NCBI RefSeq assembly: GCF_001514495.1 | Contig: NZ_BCNM01000023.1 | Span: 1-64,000, forward strand | From: Paenibacillus pabuli NBRC 13638 | GTDB lineage: Bacteria > Bacillota > Bacilli > Paenibacillales > Paenibacillaceae | DNA length: 64,000 nt | Direction of reading: 5' to 3' | Shown: piece by piece, positions 17,172 to 25,978 of the stretch | How positions within the stretch are numbered: the first letter of the stretch is position 1 | How the letters are laid out: the number at the start of each line of letters is the position of its first letter | Notes under the pieces: model-generated | Told to the model about the DNA's origin: nothing | Seen by the model: only the letters and a program-made list of their open reading frames with translations | Databases searched by the model: none | Made by a program: the position numbers and the translations under genes

Positions 17172-17203
17172 TAGATCGCACCTGCCCTGGCAGGTTGTCG
17201 AGC

Positions 17204-17253
17204 AAGACAAAAAGACGAGTCGGCCTCTGCCGACTTGCTTTTTGTCTTTTTTT
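17204..17253 (+). terminator. Strong intrinsic terminator
   Basis: A long hairpin pairs AGACAAAAAG with CTTTTTGTCT and, inside, AGTCGGC with GCCGACT, followed by T8. A smaller CCTGCC/GGCAGG hairpin precedes it at 17183-17196. Confidence 0.9.
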
Positions 17254-17343
17254 TGGAAAGTTGGGCCGAGTTTCGTGTTATAATAATTGCAATTGTCACA
17301 GTGTCAGTGATGAATAACGGATTGAAGGGGAGACTTCTGGATT

Positions 17344-17523
17344 ATGAGCGCAATGGACAAGATGTGGCTGTCTTTGGTCGCCATCCTCATTATGGGACTA
17401 TCTGTATTCCTGATTACGTTTGCTCGTGCCAAAACAAAAGGCATTGTACGAGGAATTCTTTCTTTAATTGCTTTTCTAATTATGCTGATTGGTTTTTTCG
17501 GCGGAATTGCTTCTCTGACCTGA
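17344..17523 (+). CDS. 59-residue two-helix membrane protein (DUF2768/YphE-like)
   Basis: A short frame with two hydrophobic helices (about 7-25 and 36-57) joined by a basic loop, as in the DUF2768 family that includes B. subtilis YphE. AAGGGGAG lies upstream of the ATG at slightly long spacing. A TATAAT is found at 17279-17284 but with no clear -35. Location between gpsA and the yphF-like lipoprotein agrees with B. subtilis yphE. Function unknown. Confidence 0.72.
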   Translation: MSAMDKMWLSLVAILIMGLSVFLITFARAKTKGIVRGILSLIAFLIMLIGFFGGIASLT

Positions 17524-17606
17524 TCCTCCTAACCTGAGAGATAACATCCGCATAAACACATCATAAGAACTGACACAACGAAAACGGATGAGGGGAAGGT
17601 GAGCCG

Positions 17607-18224
17607 ATGGGGCCGCATGAAACGGAGGATCGGACAGAACGCTTTCCGGAATTGCACGCGGCTTTGCTGGAAACGGCGAAAGCCTGGAGTACAGAGCCTT
17701 ACACATGGTTGCTTGGGGGAAGTTGTGGTCTATTGCTTCAGCAGGTGGAGTTACTGCAGCCTCCCAGAGATATTGATATTTACGCCGATATCACCGCAGC
17801 CAAAGAACTGCATAAATCTGCTCCTGGAGTGGGGTTGGACGAGCCGGTAGTAGATAGGACTGGACCTTACGCATCACTCCTCAGTCATTATCAGGTGGGG
17901 AATTGTGCGTTGGAGCTGGTTGGGGGGTTCGAAGTATGGTCAAGAAAAAGCTGGTATCGCATTGAGATTGAACATGTCTTGGTGAAGTATGCAACTGAAG
18001 CCAAGGTCGGTGCCTACTCCGTAAGACTGATGCCGCTTGCTCATGAGCTGTTATTCAATCTGCTGAGAGGTCGAGCTGATCGTTATGAACCCATTGCAAG
18101 ACAGATTCGGCAGAGGCCAGAATTGCATCAACCTCTAATGGTTTTATTGGGGCAGCAAAATGTATGGACAAGCCGTTTCAGAGCAGAAGTGGAAGAGCTT
18201 GTTGGTTTTGAATGGACCCAGTAG
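17607..18224 (+). CDS. Nucleotidyltransferase-fold protein
   Basis: A 205-residue cytosolic protein. GGSCGLLLQ (about 37-45) followed by RDIDIYA (about 58-64) is the G-G/S...D-x-D signature of the minimal nucleotidyltransferase fold shared by AbiEii toxins and aminoglycoside adenylyltransferases; a third acidic residue could come from ELVGGFEVW. No antitoxin or resistance gene is adjacent. It precedes a ferredoxin gene by 18 nt and shares its operon. Substrate unknown. Confidence 0.7.
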   Translation: MGPHETEDRTERFPELHAALLETAKAWSTEPYTWLLGGSCGLLLQQVELLQPPRDIDIYADITAAKELHKSAPGVGLDEPVVDRTGPYASLLSHYQVGNCALELVGGFEVWSRKSWYRIEIEHVLVKYATEAKVGAYSVRLMPLAHELLFNLLRGRADRYEPIARQIRQRPELHQPLMVLLGQQNVWTSRFRAEVEELVGFEWTQ

Positions 18225-18242
18225 GCTGAGGGAGGACAAATA

Positions 18243-18593
18243 ATGGATTACACGATTACATTTTTACCACAAAACAAAACGATTCGGATAAAACCTGGGG
18301 TAACACTGCTAAATGCTGCACGACGTGCAGGTGTAAAAATACCGACCCGATGCGATGGTAAGGCAGCCTGCCTGATGTGTAAGGTGAAAGTGGACGCAGA
18401 GCATCTTGCAGCACTGCACCTACCAACGGATGCAGAGAAGCATAAGCTGGGTTCGCTATTGGATGCAGGGACTCGGCTTGCTTGTCAAGCGAAGGTAAGG
18501 GGATCAATGGCAGTTCACGTACCGGAGGATCCCCTGAAGGCGGCAATTCGCAAACAATTAGAGCGTCAGCAGGAAGAGGATGACTGGTTCTAA
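18243..18593 (+). CDS. 2Fe-2S ferredoxin
   Basis: A 116-residue protein with the plant-type [2Fe-2S] pattern: CDGKAACLMC (about 38-47) gives C-x5-C-x2-C and LACQAKV gives the fourth cysteine. The C terminus is a charged tail rich in Gln and Glu. It is an electron carrier; its redox partners are not encoded nearby. GAGGGAGG precedes the ATG, which is 18 nt after the nucleotidyltransferase-fold gene. Confidence 0.88.
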   Translation: MDYTITFLPQNKTIRIKPGVTLLNAARRAGVKIPTRCDGKAACLMCKVKVDAEHLAALHLPTDAEKHKLGSLLDAGTRLACQAKVRGSMAVHVPEDPLKAAIRKQLERQQEEDDWF

Positions 18594-18628
18594 GTAGACC
18601 TGAAGGGAACGATTCGAGGAGGATACGG

Positions 18629-19405
18629 ATGAATGGGGAGAAGTGGAAATACGTGAAGTTAAGCGGACGGCGGCGTGCAAAGCAGCAGATGACGTGTCTG
18701 CTGTTACTCCTGCTGTTTGCGTTGACAGCGAGTGGTTGCATGTATCAATCCCAGAGTAATGCTGATCCCAAGGTTGCTTACAGGGAAAGTATAAGTCGGA
18801 TCCAGACGGCAGTAGAAGCATTCCAACAGGATCAGGGGATATTGCCCATCGTTAATGCAGATATGGAAACACCTAAATATGAAAAATTTAGAGTCGATCT
18901 GTCCAAGCTGAAACAGCAGGGATATTTGGATGAAATTCCTGGAACTGCTTTTGAGAGCGGTGGGAGCGCTTACTTTATCATCCAGGATGAAGAAGTGAAG
19001 CCGACTGTCAAAGTTATGGATCTGCAAACAGTGCAGAAAGTTAATGATGTCCAGCGAATGGTCAATCAATACAAATCTGTACATAATAATCAACTGCCAA
19101 GTGGGGAAAAACTGTATCCGGGGCTATATGCTGTCGATATGGAACAAGCCGCACAGGCTGGATCTCCAGTGGTTACGCTCAACAGTGTATACTCGGGTCA
19201 GGAGCTTCCTTTGATGATGGACGATGAGGGCAATGTTTATGTGGATTACGCCTTTGACATTATGCAGGCAGTAGAGAAGTCGGAAAATACCCCGACGGAA
19301 GCAGGGGATATGCGTGAAGTGCTGCTGGAGCATTCTTACTTTGTTCCTGTAAAATCGGTTGCTTACGCTTGGGAAAATAATGCCCTGGTTGCACAAAGTG
19401 ATTAA
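18629..19405 (+). CDS. Lipoprotein of the YphF type
   Basis: A 258-residue protein with a basic N terminus, a hydrophobic signal and the lipobox TASGC, so it is expected to be anchored outside the membrane. The mature part has a recurring segment ending in PGLYAVD-like strands and no enzyme motif. In B. subtilis yphF occupies the same place just before spoIVA and encodes a lipoprotein of similar size. GGAGGAT precedes the ATG. Function unknown. Confidence 0.75.
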   Translation: MNGEKWKYVKLSGRRRAKQQMTCLLLLLLFALTASGCMYQSQSNADPKVAYRESISRIQTAVEAFQQDQGILPIVNADMETPKYEKFRVDLSKLKQQGYLDEIPGTAFESGGSAYFIIQDEEVKPTVKVMDLQTVQKVNDVQRMVNQYKSVHNNQLPSGEKLYPGLYAVDMEQAAQAGSPVVTLNSVYSGQELPLMMDDEGNVYVDYAFDIMQAVEKSENTPTEAGDMREVLLEHSYFVPVKSVAYAWENNALVAQSD

Positions 19406-19478
19406 AGAGCGAGTTGATTTTGCTTAACACTAACTTCATTAAGTAACGTGCACAGGTTCGTTAGACCACAATAACGCT

Positions 19479-19527
19479 AAAAGGGACGTCCGCCGTCATG
19501 CTCATGACTTACGGGACATCCCTTTTT
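19479..19527 (+). terminator. Intrinsic terminator after the lipoprotein gene
   Basis: AAAAGGGA pairs with TCCCTTTT around inner GTCC/GGGAC and GTCATG/CATGAC helices, ending in T6. Confidence 0.85.
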
Positions 19528-19584
19528 TAATGACAGGTTCATCTGCAATTCAGAGTAAACAAGAAAAAGTTCAGAATACTTTGT

Positions 19585-19980
19585 TCAGACATCCACTTGA
19601 TAAGACAAGTCAAGCTCATCTCCAGGCAATCCACGAATCCCCCAATGACTGCGCGGCGTTTCGAACAGGGTAATCTCCACATCCATGGCTGACAAATTCA
19701 ATTGATCATTTAACCTTGAGAATAATTGCATCAAGAGTTCTCTCTTCGACAGATCGGATCGGCCCTCGAACATGCTAATTTCAATAATTGTATAATTTGC
19801 TGAACGATCCGGAGAGAAGAGGAAGTCCTCCGTCTCCATAGGGAAGTACCGATGAAACTTCTTGTTCTCGGGTAATCCCAAGACATCCATCGTAACGGAA
19901 TGTATGACTTGTGAAAGCTGCTCTTTTATTGGATTCAGTTGGTCTCTCAATCCGTAAATCTTGATCTGTGCCACACTCAT
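19585..19980 (-). CDS. Tautomerase-superfamily protein
   Basis: A 131-residue protein resembling the Tautomerase_2 family (YusQ-like): EISMFEGRSDLSKRELL followed by the LFETPRSHWGIRG segment is the typical late block. Family enzymes use an N-terminal proline; here the chain begins MSVAQIKIYG, with no proline at position 2, so classical proline-based tautomerase chemistry is doubtful. It lies alone on the minus strand between the yphF-like gene and spoIVA and is absent from this spot in B. subtilis. Confidence 0.7.
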   Translation of the reverse strand: MSVAQIKIYGLRDQLNPIKEQLSQVIHSVTMDVLGLPENKKFHRYFPMETEDFLFSPDRSANYTIIEISMFEGRSDLSKRELLMQLFSRLNDQLNLSAMDVEITLFETPRSHWGIRGLPGDELDLSYQVDV

Positions 19981-20095
19981 CTCACCTTTCTCTGCTCATC
20001 TCTTTTCTATGCTCTGCTCTGTTTATAATGGTTTCCTCTTAAGTATAACTTTCGTAAGGCTCGCCGAACACCACCAATTACAAATCAATGGAAAG

Positions 20096-20125
20096 GTCAT
20101 AAATGCTTCGCCTTGCACATAAAGT
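20096..20125 (+). promoter_or_regulatory. Candidate sigma-E-type promoter, distal
   Basis: GTCATAA (20096-20102), 15 nt, CATAAAGT (20118-20125) resembles the sigma-E -35/-10 pattern and repeats in the proximal candidate. Confidence 0.35.
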
Positions 20126-20203
20126 AGATTGAAATAAAGACGCGCAGTCCGAGAGAAGGCGATTCTCATAAGGTCACTACCTTGAGAAAAAAACAAAAAA
20201 CGC

Positions 20204-20233
20204 GTCATAATGCTGCATACGGATACATAAGAT
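20204..20233 (+). promoter_or_regulatory. Candidate sigma-E-type promoter of spoIVA, proximal
   Basis: GTCATAA (20204-20210), 15 nt, CATAAGAT (20226-20233). Family knowledge says spoIVA is transcribed by sigma-E. The rest of the gap 19981-20430 holds GC-rich short inverted repeats but no gene I can support. Confidence 0.45.
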
Positions 20234-20430
20234 GATACTAGTCCAATTGCATGTACGAGTTAACGCCGCTTTCGCCGGTTTCATCAGAATGCAACGTTCG
20301 GCGGCGGACGACTTCCGGGCACTCACAAAGGCGGCTCTACCGTTGCAGGGATTTCAGTCTTCTGATTGAAAAAACGAAGCGGATGCTCTTTAGCATTTTT
20401 CCTTCGGAGTAATTTAGGGAGGGGATTTCA

Positions 20431-21909
20431 TTGGAGAAAGTGGACATTTTTAAGGACATTGCCGAGCGGACCGGAGGGGATATCTATCTCGGGGTTGTCG
20501 GCGCAGTCCGGACGGGTAAATCAACATTTATCAAACGTTTCATGGAAACGATTGTGTTGCCAAACATCACAAACGAGGCAGACCGCGCGAGGGCAGTTGA
20601 TGAACTGCCACAGAGCGCAGCTGGCAAAACAATCATGACTACGGAGCCAAAATTCGTACCCAATAACGCGGTTCAAATCAAGGTTGCCGAAGGACTGGAT
20701 GTCAATGTGCGCCTTGTGGATTGTGTAGGTTACGCAGTGGAAGGAGCCAAGGGTTACGAGGATGAGAATGGACCTCGCATGATCTCCACACCTTGGTTCG
20801 AAGAGCCGATTCCTTTTCAGGAAGCAGCAGAAATCGGCACACGCAAGGTCATTCAGGAGCATTCCACGTTGGGTGTGGTTGTCACAACAGATGGTACGAT
20901 CGCAGAAATTGCCCGCAGCTCCTATGTGGAGTCGGAAGAACGGGTTATTGCTGAACTGAAGGAAGTCGGTAAGCCGTTTGTACTGGTGATCAACTCGACC
21001 CGTCCTCGCAGTGAGGAAGCACTGCAGTTGCGCAGTGAGCTTGCAGCCAAGTATGACATACCAGTTATGACACTCAGTGCAGCGACAATGACAGAAGATG
21101 ATGTGACAGGAGTGCTTCGTGAAGTACTCTATGAATTCCCTGTACATGAAGTGAATGTAAACCTGCCGAGCTGGGTGATGGTGCTCAATGAGAACCACTG
21201 GCTGCGCAGCAACTACGAAAACTCAGTACGCGACACGGTTAAGGATATTCGCAGGTTGCGTGATGTGGATCGGGTTGTCGCCCAGTTTATGGAGTATGAA
21301 TTCATCGACCGAGCAGGGCTGAGCGGCATGAATATGGGGCAGGGCGTGGCGGAAATTGACTTGTATGCACCAGATGAATTATACGATCAGATCCTGGTGG
21401 AAGTCGTCGGTATTGAAATTCGAGGGAAGGATCATCTGCTGCAGCTAATGCAGGAATTCTCCCATGCGAAGAGAGAGTATGATCGCTTTGCTGAAGCGCT
21501 GGAGATGGTCAAAACGACGGGTTACGGTATTGCAGCGCCATCTCTCGCCGAGATGGCACTGGATGAACCAGAACTCATTCGGCAGGGGACCAAATTTGGT
21601 GTCCGTCTGAAAGCGACCGCGCCTTCCATTCACATGATCCGGGTGGATGTAGAATCGGAGTTTGCTCCGATTATCGGAACGGAGAAGCAGAGTGAGGAAC
21701 TGGTGAGGTACCTCATGCAGGACTTCGAGAACGATCCAATCAAGGTATGGGATTCAGATATGTTCGGTCGTTCGCTGCACTCCATCGTGAGAGAAGGTAT
21801 ACAGGGTAAGATCGCGATGATGCCGGACAATGCACGATACAAACTGCAAGAGACGCTGGGACGTATCATCAACGAAGGTTCGGGTGGATTGATCGCCATT
21901 ATTCTCTAA
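20431..21909 (+). CDS. spoIVA: Stage IV sporulation protein A
   Basis: A 492-residue ATPase, the same length as the B. subtilis protein, which polymerises on the forespore surface to make the coat basement layer. The Walker A motif is GAVRTGKST (about 24-32); the middle and C-terminal regions match the family, ending GGLIAIIL. TTG at 20431 follows GGGAGGGG at correct spacing and gives the usual MEKVDIFKDIAERTGGDIY N terminus. It lies between the lipoprotein and hup regions as in B. subtilis. Confidence 0.98.
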   Translation: MEKVDIFKDIAERTGGDIYLGVVGAVRTGKSTFIKRFMETIVLPNITNEADRARAVDELPQSAAGKTIMTTEPKFVPNNAVQIKVAEGLDVNVRLVDCVGYAVEGAKGYEDENGPRMISTPWFEEPIPFQEAAEIGTRKVIQEHSTLGVVVTTDGTIAEIARSSYVESEERVIAELKEVGKPFVLVINSTRPRSEEALQLRSELAAKYDIPVMTLSAATMTEDDVTGVLREVLYEFPVHEVNVNLPSWVMVLNENHWLRSNYENSVRDTVKDIRRLRDVDRVVAQFMEYEFIDRAGLSGMNMGQGVAEIDLYAPDELYDQILVEVVGIEIRGKDHLLQLMQEFSHAKREYDRFAEALEMVKTTGYGIAAPSLAEMALDEPELIRQGTKFGVRLKATAPSIHMIRVDVESEFAPIIGTEKQSEELVRYLMQDFENDPIKVWDSDMFGRSLHSIVREGIQGKIAMMPDNARYKLQETLGRIINEGSGGLIAIIL

Positions 21910-21913
21910 TGCC

Positions 21914-21950
21914 AAAAGACCGTAAAGGCCCCCCTTTACGGTCTTTTTCT
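21914..21950 (+). terminator. Intrinsic terminator after spoIVA
   Basis: AAAAGACCGTAAAGG (21914-21928) pairs perfectly with CCTTTACGGTCTTTT (21933-21947), then T residues. Confidence 0.95.
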
Positions 21951-22019
21951 TTGTTTCGTTTTTTACTTGATTCTGGATGAATTGGATGGAAAGATAGATG
22001 TTTCGTGAAAACTTAGCGA

Positions 22020-22043
22020 GTTTTAGCTTTAAATTGCTAAAAC
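22020..22043. other. Inverted repeat upstream of the ABC promoter
   Basis: GTTTTAGC and GCTAAAAC are separated by 8 nt, ending 4 bp before the -35 box. The place suits an activator or repressor site. Confidence 0.45.
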
Positions 22044-22046
22044 CCA

Positions 22047-22075
22047 TTTACATACTAGGGATTAGCCGTTATATT
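22047..22075 (+). promoter_or_regulatory. Sigma-A promoter of the ABC importer operon
   Basis: TTTACA (22047-22052) and TATATT (22070-22075) with a 17-nt spacer; start expected near 22082. Confidence 0.65.
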
Positions 22076-22088
22076 AATATTCAACGAT

Positions 22089-22104
22089 TGTGATCGAGAT
22101 CACA
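22089..22104. promoter_or_regulatory. CRP/Fnr-type palindromic operator
   Basis: TGTGATC-GA-GATCACA has the TGTGA-N6-TCACA form bound by CRP-family proteins, including B. subtilis Fnr. It lies about 7-22 nt after the expected transcription start and before the SD, a position that suits repression. Confidence 0.55.
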
Positions 22105-22130
22105 GAGAGTGTGAACAGGGGGAGTCAGAG

Positions 22131-23228
22131 ATGAAAAAGAAAGATACAAAATGGGTATGGTTGAGTGTATTGCTCGTATTTACATTAGCGCTGTCCGCTT
22201 GCGGGATCAAAAAAGAACCTGCTTCGACTACAGCTTCGGGGACGACGGAGGACAAGCCCAAGACCGAAGCGGTCACTGGTCCATTGAGCGGCAAGAGAGT
22301 CGCATTGATTATGGAATTTAACACAGGTACGTTCTCACAGCAATATGTGCAAGGCGTTAAAGAAGAAATCGAAAAATTCGGTGGGGAACTGACTACGTTT
22401 GTTGCCGATAATGATAAAGCCAAGATGGTTTCGCTGCTGGATAGCGCGATTAATCAGAAGTTCGATGCCATTTTGACCGACCACGGGGATTCCTTGCTGG
22501 AGCCAGGTGTAAAAAAGGCAGTAGCGCAAAATATTCCGGTGGTTGTATTCGACGCAGATATTAGCGTTCCTGGAGCAACAGTGCTGTCCCAGGATGATCA
22601 AAAGATGGCTGAATTGACATTGGAGCAAATGAAGAAGGACATCAATGGACAGGGCAACATCGTAAAAGTATGGGTAGCCGGATTTGCACCGATGGAACGC
22701 CGCCAAGTTGCCTACGGCAAGTTCTTGAAAGATAACCCGGATATTAAGGAGATTGCGACATTTGGTTCAGCACAGAACCCAGCTTTGGATACACAAGCCA
22801 AGATGGAAGCCATTCTGAAACAATATCCAAAAGGTGAAATCACAGCAGTCTGGACTGCATGGGATGAGTTCGCCAAAGGTGCTGCACGTGCCATTCAGCA
22901 AGCGGGACGGGATGAAATCAAAGTGTACGGCATTGATATGAGTGATGAAGACTTGCAGATGATCCAAGATCCGAAAAATCCGTGGGTTGCTTCCGCAGCG
23001 GTTGATCCAACAGACATTGGTCGTGTACAGGTTCGTTATGCTTACCAGAAACTGAACGGGGATGAGACGGAAGACCAAGTGGTTCTCAATCCAGTCTATG
23101 TGCAACGTGAGGCGCTGCCTGACAAACAAATCTCCACTTCAGAGCTGTCCGAGTATGTTGAGGGTTGGGGAGGAAGTACACAGGGAATCAAGGATTGGAT
23201 GTCAGAATACGGAGTTACTGCTAAATAA
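22131..23228 (+). CDS. Sugar-type ABC transporter substrate-binding lipoprotein
   Basis: A 365-residue protein with a lipoprotein signal (LALSACG) and a periplasmic-binding-protein fold of the ribose/xylose group (KRVALIMEFNTGTFSQQY, ILTDHGDSLLEPGVKKA, VVVFDADI, ITAVWTAWDEFAKGA). It captures a small ligand outside the cell for the ATPase and permease that follow. The ligand cannot be read from sequence; the overall set resembles carbohydrate importers. GGGGGAG precedes the ATG. A terminator-like hairpin after the gene should make it more abundant than the two downstream subunits. Confidence 0.9.
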   Translation: MKKKDTKWVWLSVLLVFTLALSACGIKKEPASTTASGTTEDKPKTEAVTGPLSGKRVALIMEFNTGTFSQQYVQGVKEEIEKFGGELTTFVADNDKAKMVSLLDSAINQKFDAILTDHGDSLLEPGVKKAVAQNIPVVVFDADISVPGATVLSQDDQKMAELTLEQMKKDINGQGNIVKVWVAGFAPMERRQVAYGKFLKDNPDIKEIATFGSAQNPALDTQAKMEAILKQYPKGEITAVWTAWDEFAKGAARAIQQAGRDEIKVYGIDMSDEDLQMIQDPKNPWVASAAVDPTDIGRVQVRYAYQKLNGDETEDQVVLNPVYVQREALPDKQISTSELSEYVEGWGGSTQGIKDWMSEYGVTAK

Positions 23229-23241
23229 AGCAGCGTAAGGG

Positions 23242-23264
23242 GCGCGCCGCAAGGCGCGCTTTTT
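23242..23264 (+). terminator. Intercistronic hairpin with T-tract in the ABC operon
   Basis: GCGCGCC (23242-23248) and GGCGCGC (23253-23259) pair through a GCAA tetraloop and run into T5. It would partly terminate transcription after the binding-protein gene. Confidence 0.8.
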
Positions 23265-23338
23265 CCAACCATGATGACGAAATTTAACTGTATGAGAATA
23301 GCAATACTCCCAGCGGGGAGTGATAGGAGGTTTGCGTC

Positions 23339-24856
23339 ATGAGCACTGTACCGATTCTGCTTCAAATGGAACACATTCATAAACAGTTTGCAGGCATTCC
23401 TGCCCTGAAAGATGTGCAGTTCTCGGTAAAGGGCGGAGAGATTCATGCACTTCTGGGTGCAAATGGTGCGGGGAAGAGCACTTTGATGAAAATTCTGTCT
23501 GGCGCATATCAGTTGGATCAAGGCACAATCCGATTGAGTGGACAAGCGCTTCAATTTTCTTCGCCAGGTGAGGCCAAGGCCAATGGTATTCATTGTGTGT
23601 ACCAAGAGGTAGATGCTGCACTGGTGCCTCAGTTGACGGCTGCTGAGAACATCATGCTGGACCACCTGGCGTCGTCTGGCGGAGGCTGGTGGAAAAGTCC
23701 TCGGAAATTGCAACAGCGTGCGGCTGAAGCTTTGCAGCAATTGGGAGCAGACATATCGGTACACAAAAAAGTAGCCGACCTGACATTGGCAGAGAAACAA
23801 ATGATTCTACTGGCACGCATTCTGATTCAGGACGCCAAGGTTATTATATTTGATGAACCCACTGCCCCTTTGAGCCAGGAAGAGACCGATGCCTTTTTTA
23901 GAATTGTGCATGTATTGAAAGATCGAGGTGTGGCATGTATTTTCATTACTCACCGTCTTCCAGAAGTTACGAGTCACTGTGATCGGGTCACAGTAATGAG
24001 AGATGGGCAGCATGTGTTCACAGATGAAGCACAGGGGCTTACGATTAATGATCTGGTGACGCAAATGCTGGGAAAACCGTTTGAGGAAGAGTTTCCCAAA
24101 ACTGAAGCGCCCATAGGCGAGGTACTGCTGGAAGCACATGGGCTTCGTCGTGGAGTCAGGGTCAAAGGAGTGAATCTGTCTGTTCGTCGAGGCGAAGTGC
24201 TTGCCGTGGTAGGCCTGGTCGGTGCCGGCAAAACGGAATGCTCTCGCTTGCTCATTGGTGCAGATCGTCTGGAGAGTGGAGAAATTCGGCTTAATCACCG
24301 TGAGCTTCACCTCTCCCAACCTGCGGACGCCGCCGCTCTTGGCATTGTTTCCGTGCCGGAAGAACGTCGTAAACAGGGGATTCTGATCCAGGAAAATGTG
24401 GAACGCAATTTGAGTCTGCCGTTACTGGGACGTCTGAGTACATTGGGCTTTGTAAGTCGAAAGCGTGAACGTGAGAACGCAGAATCTCTGGTACAGCAAC
24501 TCGGAATCAAAACGTCGTCCGTGCGGCAGGAAGTGAAATATTTAAGCGGTGGCAATCAACAGAAGGTGGCTATTGGCAAATGGCTGAATGCAGATGCAGA
24601 CGTATTTATATTTGATGAGCCGACAAAAGGTGTTGATATCGGTGCAAAAAGCGACATTTTTCGCATTATTAACGAATTGGCTTTGGCAGGAAAGGCTGTA
24701 ATCTATTTCACATGTGAACTGGATGAAGGATTGGGTATTGGTGATCGGATTGCGGTTATGTGTGAAGGGACTATTGTCAAGGAATTCAAACGGGGCGAGA
24801 CTAACCAAGAACAGCTGCTATACTATGCAAGCGGTGGACAAGAGGTGGAAGCATGA
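23339..24856 (+). CDS. Sugar-type ABC transporter ATPase (two nucleotide-binding domains)
   Basis: A 505-residue fused ATPase of the RbsA/XylG/MglA type. The first domain has Walker A GANGAGKST (about 41-49), a degenerate signature (ADLTLAEKQ) and Walker B IIFDEPTAP; the second has GLVGAGKTE, signature LSGGNQQK and VFIFDEPTKG. It energises import through the permease that follows. The downstream ATG overlaps its stop (ATGA). AGGAGG precedes its start. Confidence 0.95.
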   Translation: MSTVPILLQMEHIHKQFAGIPALKDVQFSVKGGEIHALLGANGAGKSTLMKILSGAYQLDQGTIRLSGQALQFSSPGEAKANGIHCVYQEVDAALVPQLTAAENIMLDHLASSGGGWWKSPRKLQQRAAEALQQLGADISVHKKVADLTLAEKQMILLARILIQDAKVIIFDEPTAPLSQEETDAFFRIVHVLKDRGVACIFITHRLPEVTSHCDRVTVMRDGQHVFTDEAQGLTINDLVTQMLGKPFEEEFPKTEAPIGEVLLEAHGLRRGVRVKGVNLSVRRGEVLAVVGLVGAGKTECSRLLIGADRLESGEIRLNHRELHLSQPADAAALGIVSVPEERRKQGILIQENVERNLSLPLLGRLSTLGFVSRKRERENAESLVQQLGIKTSSVRQEVKYLSGGNQQKVAIGKWLNADADVFIFDEPTKGVDIGAKSDIFRIINELALAGKAVIYFTCELDEGLGIGDRIAVMCEGTIVKEFKRGETNQEQLLYYASGGQEVEA

Positions 24857-25839
24857 AAGATAAATCATTGGATTTTGCGTTCCGTTATGGCGCGATTATC
24901 GTTATCATTGGTGTTATTGCATTTTTCGGAATTAAGTTACCTTACTTCTTTACGTACAGTAACTTGACCGATATTTTGGGCTCAATCTCCATCGTGACGT
25001 TTGTAGCGATTGGTGTTACTTTATCTCTCATTGTTGATGGTTTTGATCTCTCGGTTGGAGCAACCGTCTCACTGACAACCGTCGTGACCGCCTCATTAAT
25101 GATTTGGTACCAGCAACCGTTGGCCGTTGTCATTATTGTTCCGCTGATCATCGGGGCTGTGATCGGATTGCTCAATGCCTTGCTGATTGTGAAAATGCGA
25201 ATTCCGGACCTGTTGGCTACCCTAGCCACGATGTATATCATTGGTGGTATTCATAAAACGTATGCCCAGGGATACACGATTTACAACCATATGCAATTTC
25301 CTGACGGGAGTAAAGCTGCCGGGGAGATGGATCCCACATTTCTATTGATTGGGCAGGGAAAATGGCTGGGCATGCCGATTTCAGTCATACTGCTGCTCGT
25401 TGCCGTTATTGCTGTTCATATCTTTTTGACGTATACAAAGTATGGTCGCCAGATGTACGTTACCGGGGGCAATGAGGAAGCGGCACGTCTGTCTGGAATC
25501 AAGGTGAAAAAGGTGCGCACACTGGCCTATGTGGCAGCTGGAGTATTTGCTGCAATTGGCGGTATTATCTATGCTTCCAAGGTAGGATCAGGTCAAATTG
25601 ATGCCGGATCTCCGTTGTTAATGGAATCGGTGGCAGCTGTGTTTGTCGGTTTCTCTGTATTTGGGGCAGGTAAACCGAACGTAATTGGAACGTTTATCGG
25701 ATCGGTTCTAATTGGTGTACTGGTTAACGGTTTAACCATGATGAATGTCCAATATTTCACCCATGATATTGTCAAAGGTGGAGTGCTTGTGCTTGCCCTG
25801 GCAGTTACATTTTACGTCTTAAACCGCAACCGCACTTGA
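24853..25839 (+). CDS. Sugar-type ABC transporter permease
   Basis: A 328-residue membrane protein of the BPD_transp_2 family (RbsC-like), with eight or more hydrophobic helices and the family loop YGRQMYVTGGNEEAARLSGI (about 197-216), which contacts the ATPase. Coupled to the ATPase gene by a 4-nt overlap. No terminator with a clear T-tract follows; the next gene is hup. Confidence 0.93.
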   Translation: MKDKSLDFAFRYGAIIVIIGVIAFFGIKLPYFFTYSNLTDILGSISIVTFVAIGVTLSLIVDGFDLSVGATVSLTTVVTASLMIWYQQPLAVVIIVPLIIGAVIGLLNALLIVKMRIPDLLATLATMYIIGGIHKTYAQGYTIYNHMQFPDGSKAAGEMDPTFLLIGQGKWLGMPISVILLLVAVIAVHIFLTYTKYGRQMYVTGGNEEAARLSGIKVKKVRTLAYVAAGVFAAIGGIIYASKVGSGQIDAGSPLLMESVAAVFVGFSVFGAGKPNVIGTFIGSVLIGVLVNGLTMMNVQYFTHDIVKGGVLVLALAVTFYVLNRNRT

Positions 25840-25978
25840 AATTGTGTGCTGTCTGTATTAGTATAAAATTTGTTCGGCGTCCGAAACAACCTTTGTTTCA
25901 GGCGACATTCTGCCGGAAATGACTGTTGACCGCAGGCGGAGATTGGTGTTCATCACGCTCAAGATGTACGTAGATTTT

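Noticed and set aside
20521..21198. 225-codon minus-strand frame inside spoIVA
   Set aside because: Shadow of spoIVA with unusual Cys/His-rich composition and no SD.
25865..25915. GAAAC/GTTTC hairpin after the permease as a terminator
   Set aside because: Several mismatches and no T-tract.
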